Below are positions 38,577-45,859 of a stretch of 55,248 nt of DNA, piece by piece (the stretch's first letter is position 1; every line of letters begins with the position of its first letter). The position numbers and the translations under genes are program-made. The DNA comes from Pseudomonas koreensis (lineage in GTDB: Bacteria > Pseudomonadota > Gammaproteobacteria > Pseudomonadales > Pseudomonadaceae), in the NCBI RefSeq assembly GCF_025447595.1, contig NZ_JAOEJU010000034.1, positions 1 to 55,248 of the forward strand, given 5' to 3'. The notes beneath the pieces were generated by a model. That model had not been told where the DNA came from. It saw nothing but the letters and a program-made list of their open reading frames with translations, and ran no database searches.

Positions 38577-40256
38577 TCAGCCATGAAACAGCAGGAACAG
38601 CAGGAACAGCAGGACCAGATTGCCCAGCAGTGCCAGCAAAGCCAATGTCCGCCAGACCTTCAGCGGCTCCCGTTCGAGCAAGGGGCGAGGGCGTACATTC
38701 AGGCTGCGGCGTTCACCTTGCTCCAGTGTCAGCAACCATTCTTCGGCCGTCTCATAACGCTGTTGCGGATCGGCCGATACGCCGCGCTCCAGGCATTGCG
38801 CCAGCCATTCCGGCAGGTCGGGGCGATAACGACCGGCACTCACCGGTACACCGAAGCGCGGACGCTGAAAGGCTTCGACCTCGCCGTAAGGAAAATGCCC
38901 GGTGAGCAGGAAATACAAAGTCACGCCCACTGCATACAAATCCAGTTGCGCGCTGGGAGCTGCCCCCTGAAAGGCTTCGGGAGCGATGTAACTCGGAGTC
39001 CCCGGTAGGGTCGATGGCGCGTCCTGCGACAGACCGGGGCAATACGCCAGACCGAAATCCAGCAACCGCAACTCGCCGTCGCCACCCAGATGCAAGTTTT
39101 CCGGTTTGATGTCGCGGTGCAAAATCTGCCGCCGATGCAGCAAGCCGACAGCCCGCAACAGGCGTTCGGCCACATCCTGCCATTGAGCCAGCGGCAACGG
39201 GTCGCTTTGCTCGAACAGCTGCGCCAGAGTGATCCCCGAATATTCACGCATCACGTAGTACAAATGCTGACGCTGACCGGCGCTATGGACTTCAGGGAAG
39301 TGTCGCCCGGCGACGCGTTTGAGAAACCATTCCTCCGCCAGCAAGGCCTGTCCGGCCTGGGCATCGTCCGCCAGTTGTGCAGGCAAGGTCTTCAGCAACC
39401 AGGCTTGGCCCTGACCATCGAACACGCGATACAGCAACGATTGCTGGCTCCGACCTATAACCTCCTGAACCCGCCAGCCTTCAAACACCTGACCTGGTTT
39501 CAGCGGCGGGGGCAGGGGCCACTGCTGCAAATGAATCAGCGCATCGCCGAGGCTTGCTTCGCCAACGGCATCCACTCGCACCAATAACGCACTGGCATTG
39601 TCCTGACTGCCGGCCAGATGCGCGGCATTGACCAACGTTTGCGCAGCACTGTGCAGGTCCGGCTGATCGCGCAAAATTCCGGCGATGGCGGTATCGCCAA
39701 GCACCGCCCACACGCCATCACTGAGCAGCACGAAACATTCGTCTTCACGCAATTCGCCGTCGAGAAAGTCCAGCACCAGATGCTGATCCAGCCCCAGCGC
39801 CCGTTTGAGCACATGCTGCATGCCCGGTTGATCCCAGACGTGATCCTCGCTGATCCGCTGCAAGTTCTCGGCGTGCCAGCGATAGACCCGGCAATCACCG
39901 ACGTGCGCCAGGGTAAACCGCCGGCCACGCAGGACCAGCGCACTGACCGTCGTCAACAACGGCTGGCCGCCGCCATTGGCCTGCAACCAGCGGTTTTGCG
40001 CGAGCAGCAGACGATCGAGGGCCTGGGCCACGCTCCAGGTTTCCGGGGTGGCATAGTAGTCCAGCGCCAGCGCCTGCAAGGTCGAGCGCGCCGCCAGCCC
40101 GCCATCGGCGCACTGGCTGACGCCGTCGGCGATGGCGAACAGAAAACCTTTGCTGGCGGCCAGCACCGGGGCCGGGGTCACCAGGCGCAAGGCGTCCTGG
40201 TTTTCCGCGCGGGGGCCGGTGGCGCTGGCTTCGGCAAAGCTCAGTTGCAGAGCCAT
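38577..40256 (-). CDS. Bifunctional PP2C-type phosphatase / Ser-Thr kinase, membrane-anchored
   Basis: The 559-residue protein has an N-terminal PP2C-like phosphatase (about 1-235; ENQDAL, IADGVS, LLSDGVW, GSQDNA metal-binding aspartates) and a C-terminal eukaryotic-type kinase (about 260-520) with HRDIKPEN (Asp382) and DFG. A transmembrane helix closes the C-terminus (about 535-557). The glycine loop is degenerate (GRSQQS), so nucleotide binding is not certain, though the invariant lysine (LLKTL) is present. It lies 7 bp after the nitrate transporter, so is probably co-expressed; whether it acts on that transporter is unknown. Confidence 0.93.
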   Translation of the reverse strand: MALQLSFAEASATGPRAENQDALRLVTPAPVLAASKGFLFAIADGVSQCADGGLAARSTLQALALDYYATPETWSVAQALDRLLLAQNRWLQANGGGQPLLTTVSALVLRGRRFTLAHVGDCRVYRWHAENLQRISEDHVWDQPGMQHVLKRALGLDQHLVLDFLDGELREDECFVLLSDGVWAVLGDTAIAGILRDQPDLHSAAQTLVNAAHLAGSQDNASALLVRVDAVGEASLGDALIHLQQWPLPPPLKPGQVFEGWRVQEVIGRSQQSLLYRVFDGQGQAWLLKTLPAQLADDAQAGQALLAEEWFLKRVAGRHFPEVHSAGQRQHLYYVMREYSGITLAQLFEQSDPLPLAQWQDVAERLLRAVGLLHRRQILHRDIKPENLHLGGDGELRLLDFGLAYCPGLSQDAPSTLPGTPSYIAPEAFQGAAPSAQLDLYAVGVTLYFLLTGHFPYGEVEAFQRPRFGVPVSAGRYRPDLPEWLAQCLERGVSADPQQRYETAEEWLLTLEQGERRSLNVRPRPLLEREPLKVWRTLALLALLGNLVLLFLLFLLFHG

Positions 40257-40263
40257 TCGGGCC

Positions 40264-41475
40264 TCAGACCCGGGCAGCGGTCACGGCCGCCGAACCCCAG
40301 GTGGTTCTCCAGCGACGTTTGACCCCGTGCAGACCAAACCACGCCAACACACCAAGGCTGGCGAACAACCACAGCGCCAGTTGATAGCTGCCGGTGCTCT
40401 GTTTGATCGCGCCCATGCCCGCCGCGAGTGCAAAGCCGCCGATGCCGCCGGCCATTCCGATCAGGCCAGTCATCACACCGATCTCGCGGCGAAAACGCTG
40501 AGGCACCAGTTGGAACACCGCGCCGTTACCCGCGCCGAGACCGAGCATGGTGCAGACGAAAAGTGCCAGCGCCGCGTAGGAACTTGGCAGGTTGAAGCCG
40601 ACGGCCGCGATGCAGATTGCTGCGACTGTGTACATCGCCAAGAGCGTACGGATACCACCGAAGCGGTCAGCCAGCGCGCCACCGAGGGGACGCATCAGGC
40701 TGCCGCCGAACACGCAGGCAGCGGTGTAATAACCGGCGGTCACCGGGCTCAGGCCGTATTGATCGTTGAAGTAGCCGGGCAGGGCGCTGGCCAGACCGAT
40801 GAAACCGCCGAAGGTGACGCTGTAGAAAAACATGAACCACCAGCTGTCACGATCACCCAGGGCTTTGAAGTAGTCGGCCATGGACTTGGCTTTCGGCCGT
40901 TCCGGCGCGTTTTTCGCCAGCCAGGCGAACAGCACCAGGGTCAGGATCAACGGAATCAGGGCGAACCCGAACACATTGCTCCAGCCGAACGCCGCCGCCA
41001 GCACCGGGGCGATCAGCGCTGCAAACACGGTCCCGGAATTGCCGGCCCCGGCGATGCCCATTGCCTTGCCCTGATGCTCCGGCGGATACCATTGCGAGGC
41101 CAGGGGCAGGGCAACGGCGAACGAGGCGCCGGCCATGCCGAGGAACAAACCGAGCAGCAGGGCCTGTTCATAACTGTGGATGCCCAGCTTCCAGGCACCG
41201 AACAGCGCACAGATCACGATCACCTGGCCGATCAGTCCGGCGGTTTTCGGCGACAGGCGATCAGCGAGCATGCCCATTGCAAAGCGCAATACCGCGCCAG
41301 CCAGAATCGGCGTCGCCACCACGAGGCCACGCTGTTGGGTGGTCAGGTGCAGGTCGGCGGCGATCTGTACCGCCAGCGGGCCGAGCAGGTACCAGACCAT
41401 GAAGCTCAGGTCGAAATACAGGAAGGCCGCGAACAGGGTCGGAGTGTGGCCGGATTTCCAGAAGCTTTTATTCAT
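40264..41475 (-). CDS. nasA: Nitrate/nitrite transporter (NNP family, MFS)
   Basis: The 403-residue protein has about 12 transmembrane helices and the NNP nitrate signature GIAGAGNSGTVFAALIAP (about 141-158) with the second glycine-rich GLGAGNGAVFQLVP motif in the C-terminal half (about 302-315). It imports nitrate for assimilation. The start at 41475 has GAGGTG upstream; the frame continues to 41550 but lacks a site. Name follows P. aeruginosa usage, in which nasA is the transporter. Confidence 0.93.
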   Translation of the reverse strand: MNKSFWKSGHTPTLFAAFLYFDLSFMVWYLLGPLAVQIAADLHLTTQQRGLVVATPILAGAVLRFAMGMLADRLSPKTAGLIGQVIVICALFGAWKLGIHSYEQALLLGLFLGMAGASFAVALPLASQWYPPEHQGKAMGIAGAGNSGTVFAALIAPVLAAAFGWSNVFGFALIPLILTLVLFAWLAKNAPERPKAKSMADYFKALGDRDSWWFMFFYSVTFGGFIGLASALPGYFNDQYGLSPVTAGYYTAACVFGGSLMRPLGGALADRFGGIRTLLAMYTVAAICIAAVGFNLPSSYAALALFVCTMLGLGAGNGAVFQLVPQRFRREIGVMTGLIGMAGGIGGFALAAGMGAIKQSTGSYQLALWLFASLGVLAWFGLHGVKRRWRTTWGSAAVTAARV

Positions 41476-41577
41476 CGCGCACCTCAGCGGTAAAGAATCT
41501 CGAGAAGGAGTCAAAAGCCAGCAAGTGGAGCGCCGCCACGGCCGCACCACCGGCCCCGGGCTGTGGGGCCAAAACGC

Positions 41578-41611
41578 AAAAACGCCGCTACCCGGATCGC
41601 CGAAAGGGGCG
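41578..41611 (-). terminator. Leader terminator upstream of nasA
   Basis: On the minus strand CGCC pairs with GGCG and, inside, TTCGG pairs with CCGGG around a CGAT loop, followed by five U. It is shorter and less perfect than the other two leader terminators. It lies about 100 nt before the start codon. Confidence 0.6.
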
Positions 41612-41622
41612 AAGAAGGTGAG

Positions 41623-41663
41623 CGACGTCTTTGTCGTAGGTGGGGCAACCGCCGTTGGTTACC
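41623..41663 (-). promoter_or_regulatory. Tandem ANTAR-target hairpins in the nasA leader
   Basis: Hairpin 1 (41644-41663) is GGTAACC-AACGGC-GGTTGCC, 7 bp with one GU pair. Hairpin 2 (41623-41636) is CGAC-AAAGAC-GTCG. Both hexaloops carry A1 and G4. The linker is 7 nt. Confidence 0.8.
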
Positions 41664-41677
41664 TGTAGGGATTGCTT

Positions 41678-41693
41678 AGCGAGATTTGTGCCA
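41678..41693 (-). promoter_or_regulatory. Sigma-54 promoter of nasA-kinase operon
   Basis: TGGCACAAATCTCGCT on the minus strand keeps the GG and GC dinucleotides at the sigma-54 spacing and a perfect TGGCAC block. It sits 15 nt before the first leader hairpin. Confidence 0.7.
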
Positions 41694-41718
41694 ATAGTCT
41701 GAAACCGCGTTGCGGCCA

Positions 41719-41784
41719 ATCGCGAGCAGGCTCGCTCCCACATTTGAAATGCAATCCCTTGTGGGAGCGAGCCTGTTCGCGATT
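41719..41784. repeat. Inverted REP pair between nasT and nasA
   Basis: A tail-first unit (CGCGAGCAGGCTCGCTCCCA) is followed by the inverse unit with one base change (GCCTGTTCGC). It separates the nasS-nasT unit from the nasA leader and may be where nasST transcripts end. Confidence 0.88.
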
Positions 41785-41809
41785 GCGGTATGGCAAGCGG
41801 CGCAGCCCT

Positions 41810-42385
41810 TCAGCCAAGCAACTCGCTCATCGCGATGATCTGTTCGGCGACCTGAATCAGCTTCTGCTGGCGGCTCATGGCCTGGCGGCGCATCAGGGTG
41901 TAGGCCTCTTCTTCGTTGCAGTCCTTCATTTTCATCAACAGACCCTTGGCCAGTTCGATGCGCTTGCGCTCGGCCAGTTGCTGGTCGCGGGCCTGTAACT
42001 GGGCGCGCAAGGCCTGGTCGCTTTCGAAGCGGGCCATGGCCACATCGAGAATCGGCTGCAAGCGTTGTGCGTGAATGCCCTCGACGATGTAGGCACTGAC
42101 CCCGGATTTGATCGCCTGACGCATCACGCCGGGGTCATGTTCGTCGGTGAACATCACGATCGGCCGGGGCTGGTCGCGGCTGACCAGCACCACTTGCTCC
42201 ATCACATCGCGGCTCGGTGACTCGGTATCGATCAGGATCACGTCCGGACGCACCGTTTCGACGCGCGCCGGCAGGTCGATGGTCAGGCCCGACTCATCGA
42301 TCACCTCGAAACCGGCCTCGGTCAGCGCGGCTTTCAGGCGTCCGACTTTTTTTGCGGTGTCGTTGATCAGCAGAATGCGCAGCAT
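41810..42385 (-). CDS. nasT: ANTAR-domain antiterminator NasT
   Basis: The 191-residue protein has an N-terminal receiver-like domain (about 1-120, with Asp53) and a C-terminal ANTAR RNA-binding domain (about 129-188) ending KGLLMKMKDCNEEEAYTLMRRQAMSRQQKL. It binds paired hexaloop hairpins and prevents leader termination. NasS normally holds it inactive until nitrate or nitrite is bound. It lies 15 bp after nasS in the same unit. Confidence 0.94.
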   Translation of the reverse strand: MLRILLINDTAKKVGRLKAALTEAGFEVIDESGLTIDLPARVETVRPDVILIDTESPSRDVMEQVVLVSRDQPRPIVMFTDEHDPGVMRQAIKSGVSAYIVEGIHAQRLQPILDVAMARFESDQALRAQLQARDQQLAERKRIELAKGLLMKMKDCNEEEAYTLMRRQAMSRQQKLIQVAEQIIAMSELLG

Positions 42386-42400
42386 GTTCGCGGTCTCCTG

Positions 42401-43612
42401 TCAGCGGTGGGCGAGAAGGGGCGTGCTGTCGCTCAGCGCGTGAAGCTTGAAGCTCCGGGCGTAGGCGGCCGGGTCGCTGCCGTCCCAGATTTTGCCGTCG
42501 ATCAACTGGCTGCTGCGCATGTCCTCGGTGCCTATCGGTACACCGACCGCGCTGGCCGCGTCGCGGTACAGCGCCAGTTGTTGCACCTGACGGGCAATGG
42601 CGAGGTAGTCCGGGTCATCGCGCAGCAAACCCCAACGACGGAACTGGGTCATGAACCACATGCCATCCGAGAGATACGGCAGGTTCACCGCGCCATCGCC
42701 GTGAAAGCGCAGGGCGTGCGGATCCTGCCAGCGATTGCCGAGGCCATCGTCGTAGTCGCCGAGAAAGCGCGGTTCGATGCAGGAGACCGGGGCGTCGAGG
42801 TATTCCGGGGCGCTCAGCAACTGAGTGGTGCTGCGGCGGTTTTCCGGGCTTTCTTCGATGAAACGGCTGGCTTCGAGGATCGCCATCACCAGCGCGCGCG
42901 CGGTGTTGGGATATTGCTCGACGAAGGTGCGAGTGCAGCCGAGGACTTTTTCCGGGTGATCGGGCCAGATGGTCTGGCTGGTGGCCAGCGTGAAACCGAG
43001 ATCCTGCTGCACGGCGCTGGCCGCCCACGGTTCGCCGACGCAGAGGCCATCAATGCGTCCGGCCTGCAAGTGCGCGACCATTTGCGGCGGCGGGACGACC
43101 ACGCTGTCGACATCCTGCAACGGATGAATGCCCTGGCTCGCCAGCCAGTAATACAGCCACATGGCATGGGTGCCGGTCGGGAAGGTCTGGGCGAAAGTCA
43201 GTTTTGCGCGGGTTTGGTGCACATGGTGGTGCAGCGCTTCAGGACCGGTCACGCCCAGGCCCTGCAAGCCGTGGGACAGGTTGAGGCTCTGACCGTTCTG
43301 GTTCAGGCCCATCAGCACCGCCATGTCGGTCGGCGCGACGCCGCCGATGCCCAGGTGCACCGCGTAGATCAAGCCGTAAAGGCTGTGGGCGGCGTCGAGT
43401 TCGCCGTTGACCAGATTGTCCCGCAGATTGGCCCAGGAACTCTGGCGCTTTAGATTCAGAGTCAGGCCATAAGGTTGAGCAAAGCCCTGGGTGGCGGCGA
43501 CCACCAGCGAGGCGCAGTCGCTCAGGGCCATGAAACCGAGGTTGATTGCGCTTTTTTCCGGGGCATCGCTGCCATTGATCCAGGCCAGCGGCCCGGCGGA
43601 AGTTTGAGTCAT
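42401..43612 (-). CDS. nasS: Nitrate/nitrite sensor protein NasS
   Basis: The 403-residue protein resembles the periplasmic nitrate-binding protein NrtA but lacks a signal peptide, as expected for a cytosolic sensor. LGFMALSDCASLVVAATQGF begins the binding fold, and a PTGTHAMWLYYWL segment follows. It sequesters NasT in the absence of nitrate or nitrite. The ATG at 43612 has GAGGGTGG about 7 nt upstream and lies just after a leader terminator; the frame continues to 43738 but those codons are leader RNA. Confidence 0.93.
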   Translation of the reverse strand: MTQTSAGPLAWINGSDAPEKSAINLGFMALSDCASLVVAATQGFAQPYGLTLNLKRQSSWANLRDNLVNGELDAAHSLYGLIYAVHLGIGGVAPTDMAVLMGLNQNGQSLNLSHGLQGLGVTGPEALHHHVHQTRAKLTFAQTFPTGTHAMWLYYWLASQGIHPLQDVDSVVVPPPQMVAHLQAGRIDGLCVGEPWAASAVQQDLGFTLATSQTIWPDHPEKVLGCTRTFVEQYPNTARALVMAILEASRFIEESPENRRSTTQLLSAPEYLDAPVSCIEPRFLGDYDDGLGNRWQDPHALRFHGDGAVNLPYLSDGMWFMTQFRRWGLLRDDPDYLAIARQVQQLALYRDAASAVGVPIGTEDMRSSQLIDGKIWDGSDPAAYARSFKLHALSDSTPLLAHR

Positions 43613-43625
43613 GAAAGCCACCCTC

Positions 43626-43674
43626 AAAAAAAACGTCGTCCCAGGCTTTGCCCGCGCAAAACCGAGAGACGACG
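43626..43674 (-). terminator. Leader terminator upstream of nasS
   Basis: On the minus strand CGTCGTCTC (43674-43666) pairs with GGGACGACG (43642-43634) with one GU pair, followed by eight U and then the nasS ribosome site. Its 5' arm shares bases 43669-43673 with the 3' arm of the second hexaloop hairpin, so the two structures exclude each other. Confidence 0.85.
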
Positions 43675-43709
43675 CCATTGTCCTTGCCTGCACGCCACCA
43701 TTGGCCTGC
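43669..43709 (-). promoter_or_regulatory. Tandem ANTAR-target hairpins in the nasS leader
   Basis: Hairpin 1 (43690-43709) is GCAGGCC-AATGGT-GGCGTGC and hairpin 2 (43669-43684) is AGGAC-AATGGC-GTCGT. Both loops have A1 and G4, and both stems carry a G:G mismatch at the fourth pair from the loop. The linker is 5 nt. This predicts autoregulation of nasST by NasT. Confidence 0.75.
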
Positions 43710-43728
43710 GGGCTGATGCCGAGGAAGG

Positions 43729-43744
43729 TGCAAGGCATATGCCA
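43729..43744 (-). promoter_or_regulatory. Sigma-54 promoter of nasS-nasT
   Basis: TGGCATATGCCTTGCA matches the sigma-54 consensus TGGCAC-N5-TTGCA at all but one defined position. It lies 20 nt before the first leader hairpin. Confidence 0.78.
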
Positions 43745-43792
43745 TGCGCACGGATTTACCCGTGCGCCTCGCGCGGCGGGGCGATGCCCGGC

Positions 43793-43798
43793 TATAAT
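43793..43798 (+). promoter_or_regulatory. TATAAT -10 hexamer of pyrD
   Basis: A perfect TATAAT 37 bp upstream of the pyrD ATG at 43835. No good -35 was found at the usual spacing. A perfect GCGCACGG/CCGTGCGC hairpin lies at 43746-43767, between the divergent nasS and pyrD promoters. Confidence 0.55.
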
Positions 43799-43834
43799 CG
43801 CCGCCTCTTTTCGCCGCCCGAGTCATAGCCGCCC

Positions 43835-44854
43835 ATGTACACCCTGGCCCGTCAGCTGTTGTTCAAACTTTCCCCGGAAACCTCCCACGATCTGTCGCTG
43901 GATCTGATCGGCGCGGGCGGGCGTTTGGGCCTCAACGGCTTGCTGTGCAAGGCCCCGGCGTCGCTGCCGGTGAATGTCATGGGCCTGGAGTTCCCGAACC
44001 CTGTCGGTCTGGCGGCCGGTCTGGACAAGAACGGCGCGGCCATCGACGGCTTCGCCCAGCTGGGTTTCGGTTTTGTCGAAATCGGCACCGTGACCCCGCG
44101 TCCGCAGCCGGGCAACCCGAAACCACGGATTTTCCGCCTGCCGGAAGCCGAGGCGATCATCAACCGCATGGGTTTCAACAACCTCGGCGTGGATAACCTG
44201 CTGGCGCGGGTGGCGGCGGCCAAATACAAGGGCGTGCTCGGGATCAACATTGGCAAGAACTTCGACACCCCGGTCGAGCGCGCGGTGGATGACTACCTGA
44301 TCTGCCTGGACAAGGTCTACGCCCACGCCAGTTACGTCACGGTCAACGTCAGTTCGCCGAACACCCCGGGCCTGCGCAGCCTGCAATTCGGTGATTCGCT
44401 CAAGCAATTGCTGGCGGACCTGGCCACGCGCCGCGCCGAACTGGCCCTGCGCCACGGCAAACATGTACCGCTGGCGATCAAGATCGCGCCGGACATGACC
44501 GACGAAGAAACCGCGCAAGTCGCGCAAGCGCTGATCGAAACCGGGATGGACGCGGTGATCGCCACCAACACCACCCTCAGCCGTGTGGGCGTCGAAGGCA
44601 TGGAACACGGTGACGAGGCGGGCGGTCTGTCCGGTGCGCCGGTGCGTGAGAAGAGCACCCACACCGTGAAAGTGCTGGCGTCCGAGCTGGGCGGCAAGCT
44701 GCCGATCATCGCGGCGGGCGGTATCACTGAAGGCAAGCATGCGGCCGAGAAGATCGCTGCCGGTGCGAGCCTGGTGCAGATCTACTCCGGCTTCATCTAT
44801 AAGGGTCCGGCGCTGATTCGCGAGTCGGTCGACGCCATCGCCGCCAAACGCTGA
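43835..44854 (+). CDS. pyrD: Dihydroorotate dehydrogenase (quinone), class 2
   Basis: The 339-residue enzyme oxidises dihydroorotate to orotate, feeding electrons to quinone in pyrimidine synthesis. An N-terminal amphipathic membrane-association segment (MYTLARQLLFKLSPETSHDL) is typical of class 2. The FMN-binding barrel has GFVEIGTVTPRPQPGNPKPR at about 76-95, VNVSSPNTPGL with the catalytic Ser, and IIAAGGI near the C-terminus. The order pyrD-rmf-rlmKL-dacB is pseudomonad synteny from memory. Confidence 0.95.
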   Translation: MYTLARQLLFKLSPETSHDLSLDLIGAGGRLGLNGLLCKAPASLPVNVMGLEFPNPVGLAAGLDKNGAAIDGFAQLGFGFVEIGTVTPRPQPGNPKPRIFRLPEAEAIINRMGFNNLGVDNLLARVAAAKYKGVLGINIGKNFDTPVERAVDDYLICLDKVYAHASYVTVNVSSPNTPGLRSLQFGDSLKQLLADLATRRAELALRHGKHVPLAIKIAPDMTDEETAQVAQALIETGMDAVIATNTTLSRVGVEGMEHGDEAGGLSGAPVREKSTHTVKVLASELGGKLPIIAAGGITEGKHAAEKIAAGASLVQIYSGFIYKGPALIRESVDAIAAKR

Positions 44855-44859
44855 TCCTT

Positions 44860-44964
44860 TGTGAGAGCGAGCTTGCTCGCGATGGCGTCCGTTCAGTCAA
44901 CATTTCGTGTGACTGATGCACCGCCATCGCGAGCAAGTCGAGTCGTCGCACCGTCGCTCCCACA
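44860..44964. repeat. Inverted REP pair downstream of pyrD, right unit with 16-bp insert
   Basis: The left unit is TGTGAGAGCGAGCTTGCTCG (one base off the usual GTGGGAG). The right unit reads CGCGAGCAAG, then a 16-bp insert of TCGAGTCGTCGCACCG, then TCGCTCCCAC. Such an extended variant may be a known REP subtype. Confidence 0.85.
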
Positions 44965-44998
44965 GGTTTTGTGTATGGCATAAATAATGTGGCAGGCA

Positions 44999-45024
44999 TA
45001 AAAAAGGGCTCCTCGAAGGAGCCC
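44999..45024 (-). terminator. Intrinsic terminator of rmf
   Basis: On the minus strand GGGCTCCT-TCG-AGGAGCCC (an 8-bp stem at 45006-45024) is followed by a run of U. It lies about 90 bp after the rmf stop. Confidence 0.85.
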
Positions 45025-45113
45025 CTGGGCCGTAGCCCGCCGTCCGGGAAGGACGTGCATGGTGATCAGGTTGTTACGAAATCAGATTGTCGTGTCGCAA
45101 TAAGTGCCCTGTG

Positions 45114-45329
45114 TCAGCCGACGGCGTGAAGTTCGTTGAGTCTGTGGATTCCCGCAGTGCCGGTCATACCGTCCCAGTTGTCGCCGCGTCCTTCTCGCCA
45201 GCCGTTGATCCAGGCTTGACGTACCGACGGTAGAGTAAATGGGCAAAGCTCACGGGATTTGCCACCAACGCCATATTGATATCCGCGCAAAAATGCTCTT
45301 TCCAACGGATCACGCTTAAGTCTTCTCAT
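45114..45329 (-). CDS. rmf: Ribosome modulation factor
   Basis: The 71-residue protein (MRRLKRDPLERAFLRGYQYG) has the RMF signature RAFLRGYQYGVGGKSRELCPF and RQAWINGWREGRGDNWDG. RMF dimerises ribosomes into inactive 100S particles in stationary phase. It has its own terminator and an inverted-repeat-rich upstream region. Confidence 0.95.
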   Translation of the reverse strand: MRRLKRDPLERAFLRGYQYGVGGKSRELCPFTLPSVRQAWINGWREGRGDNWDGMTGTAGIHRLNELHAVG

Positions 45330-45859
45330 AGGGTGTTTCCCTCACTTGTTGACTGTTTTTGTCGCGTCGACCTCAATTGAGGTCTGGCAGAAAAACTCTG
45401 CCGTTGGCGGCTCGCTGCCGGCGTGGCGAGCCAAGGTGTTGACGCCGTTGCGACGTCAACCTGTGTCCAGTTCTAACCAATGAGTCACATCGATGGAATG
45501 ACCGTTTTGTCATAAGGACGTAACGAAAAAGATGCTATGGCCATAAGTAACCGCGTATTTATCCAGTGTTTATTGGCCAAACCCCGGTATGATCGGCCCC
45601 GCGCTGGATGATGAGGTTAATCCTTTAGTGAGAATGACCCACGTTTACACTCGGGTACTATTCGACGAAGGGTTGTCCTGAATCATTTTGTTGCTTCAAC
45701 TTTTTTATCTGTCCCGGCATCTAAGCTCCTTTAACCCGAGCAGCGGGGATGGAACGGCACACCTTCGTGCCACGCGGGCGCTCTTGTAGAAAAGCGCCTG
45801 ATTGAAAACCGGATCGGCAATGCGTTGCCGGTTCATTAGCCAAAGGCTCTGGAAAAACC
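45330..45859. other. 530-bp intergenic region between rmf and rlmKL
   Basis: No gene is supported. On the rmf side (45369-45460) are three inverted repeats. Farther right, a TATGAT (45588-45593) could be a -10 for rlmKL. The remainder shows nothing I recognise. Confidence 0.55.
45369..45460. promoter_or_regulatory. Cluster of three inverted repeats upstream of rmf
   Basis: GACCTCAATTGAGGTC (45369-45384) is a perfect 16-bp palindrome 40 bp before the rmf start. GGCTCGC/GCGAGCC (45409-45415 and 45426-45432) and GTTGACG/CGTCAAC (45438-45444 and 45454-45460) follow. They may be operators or a structured rmf leader. Confidence 0.5.

Larger units (their letters stand above)
41476..41809 (-). other. 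334-bp leader and promoter region of nasA, plus REP pair
   Basis: In transcription order it holds a REP pair, a sigma-54 element (41678-41693), two A1/G4 hexaloop hairpins (41623-41663), a terminator-like stem (41578-41611) and a GC-rich region before the nasA ribosome site. No gene is seen. Confidence 0.65.

Noticed and set aside
43746..43767. GCGCACGG/CCGTGCGC palindrome as an NtrC site
   Set aside because: The half-sites GCAC and GTGC are separated by 10 bases rather than the 7 of the NtrC consensus; kept only as a hairpin note.
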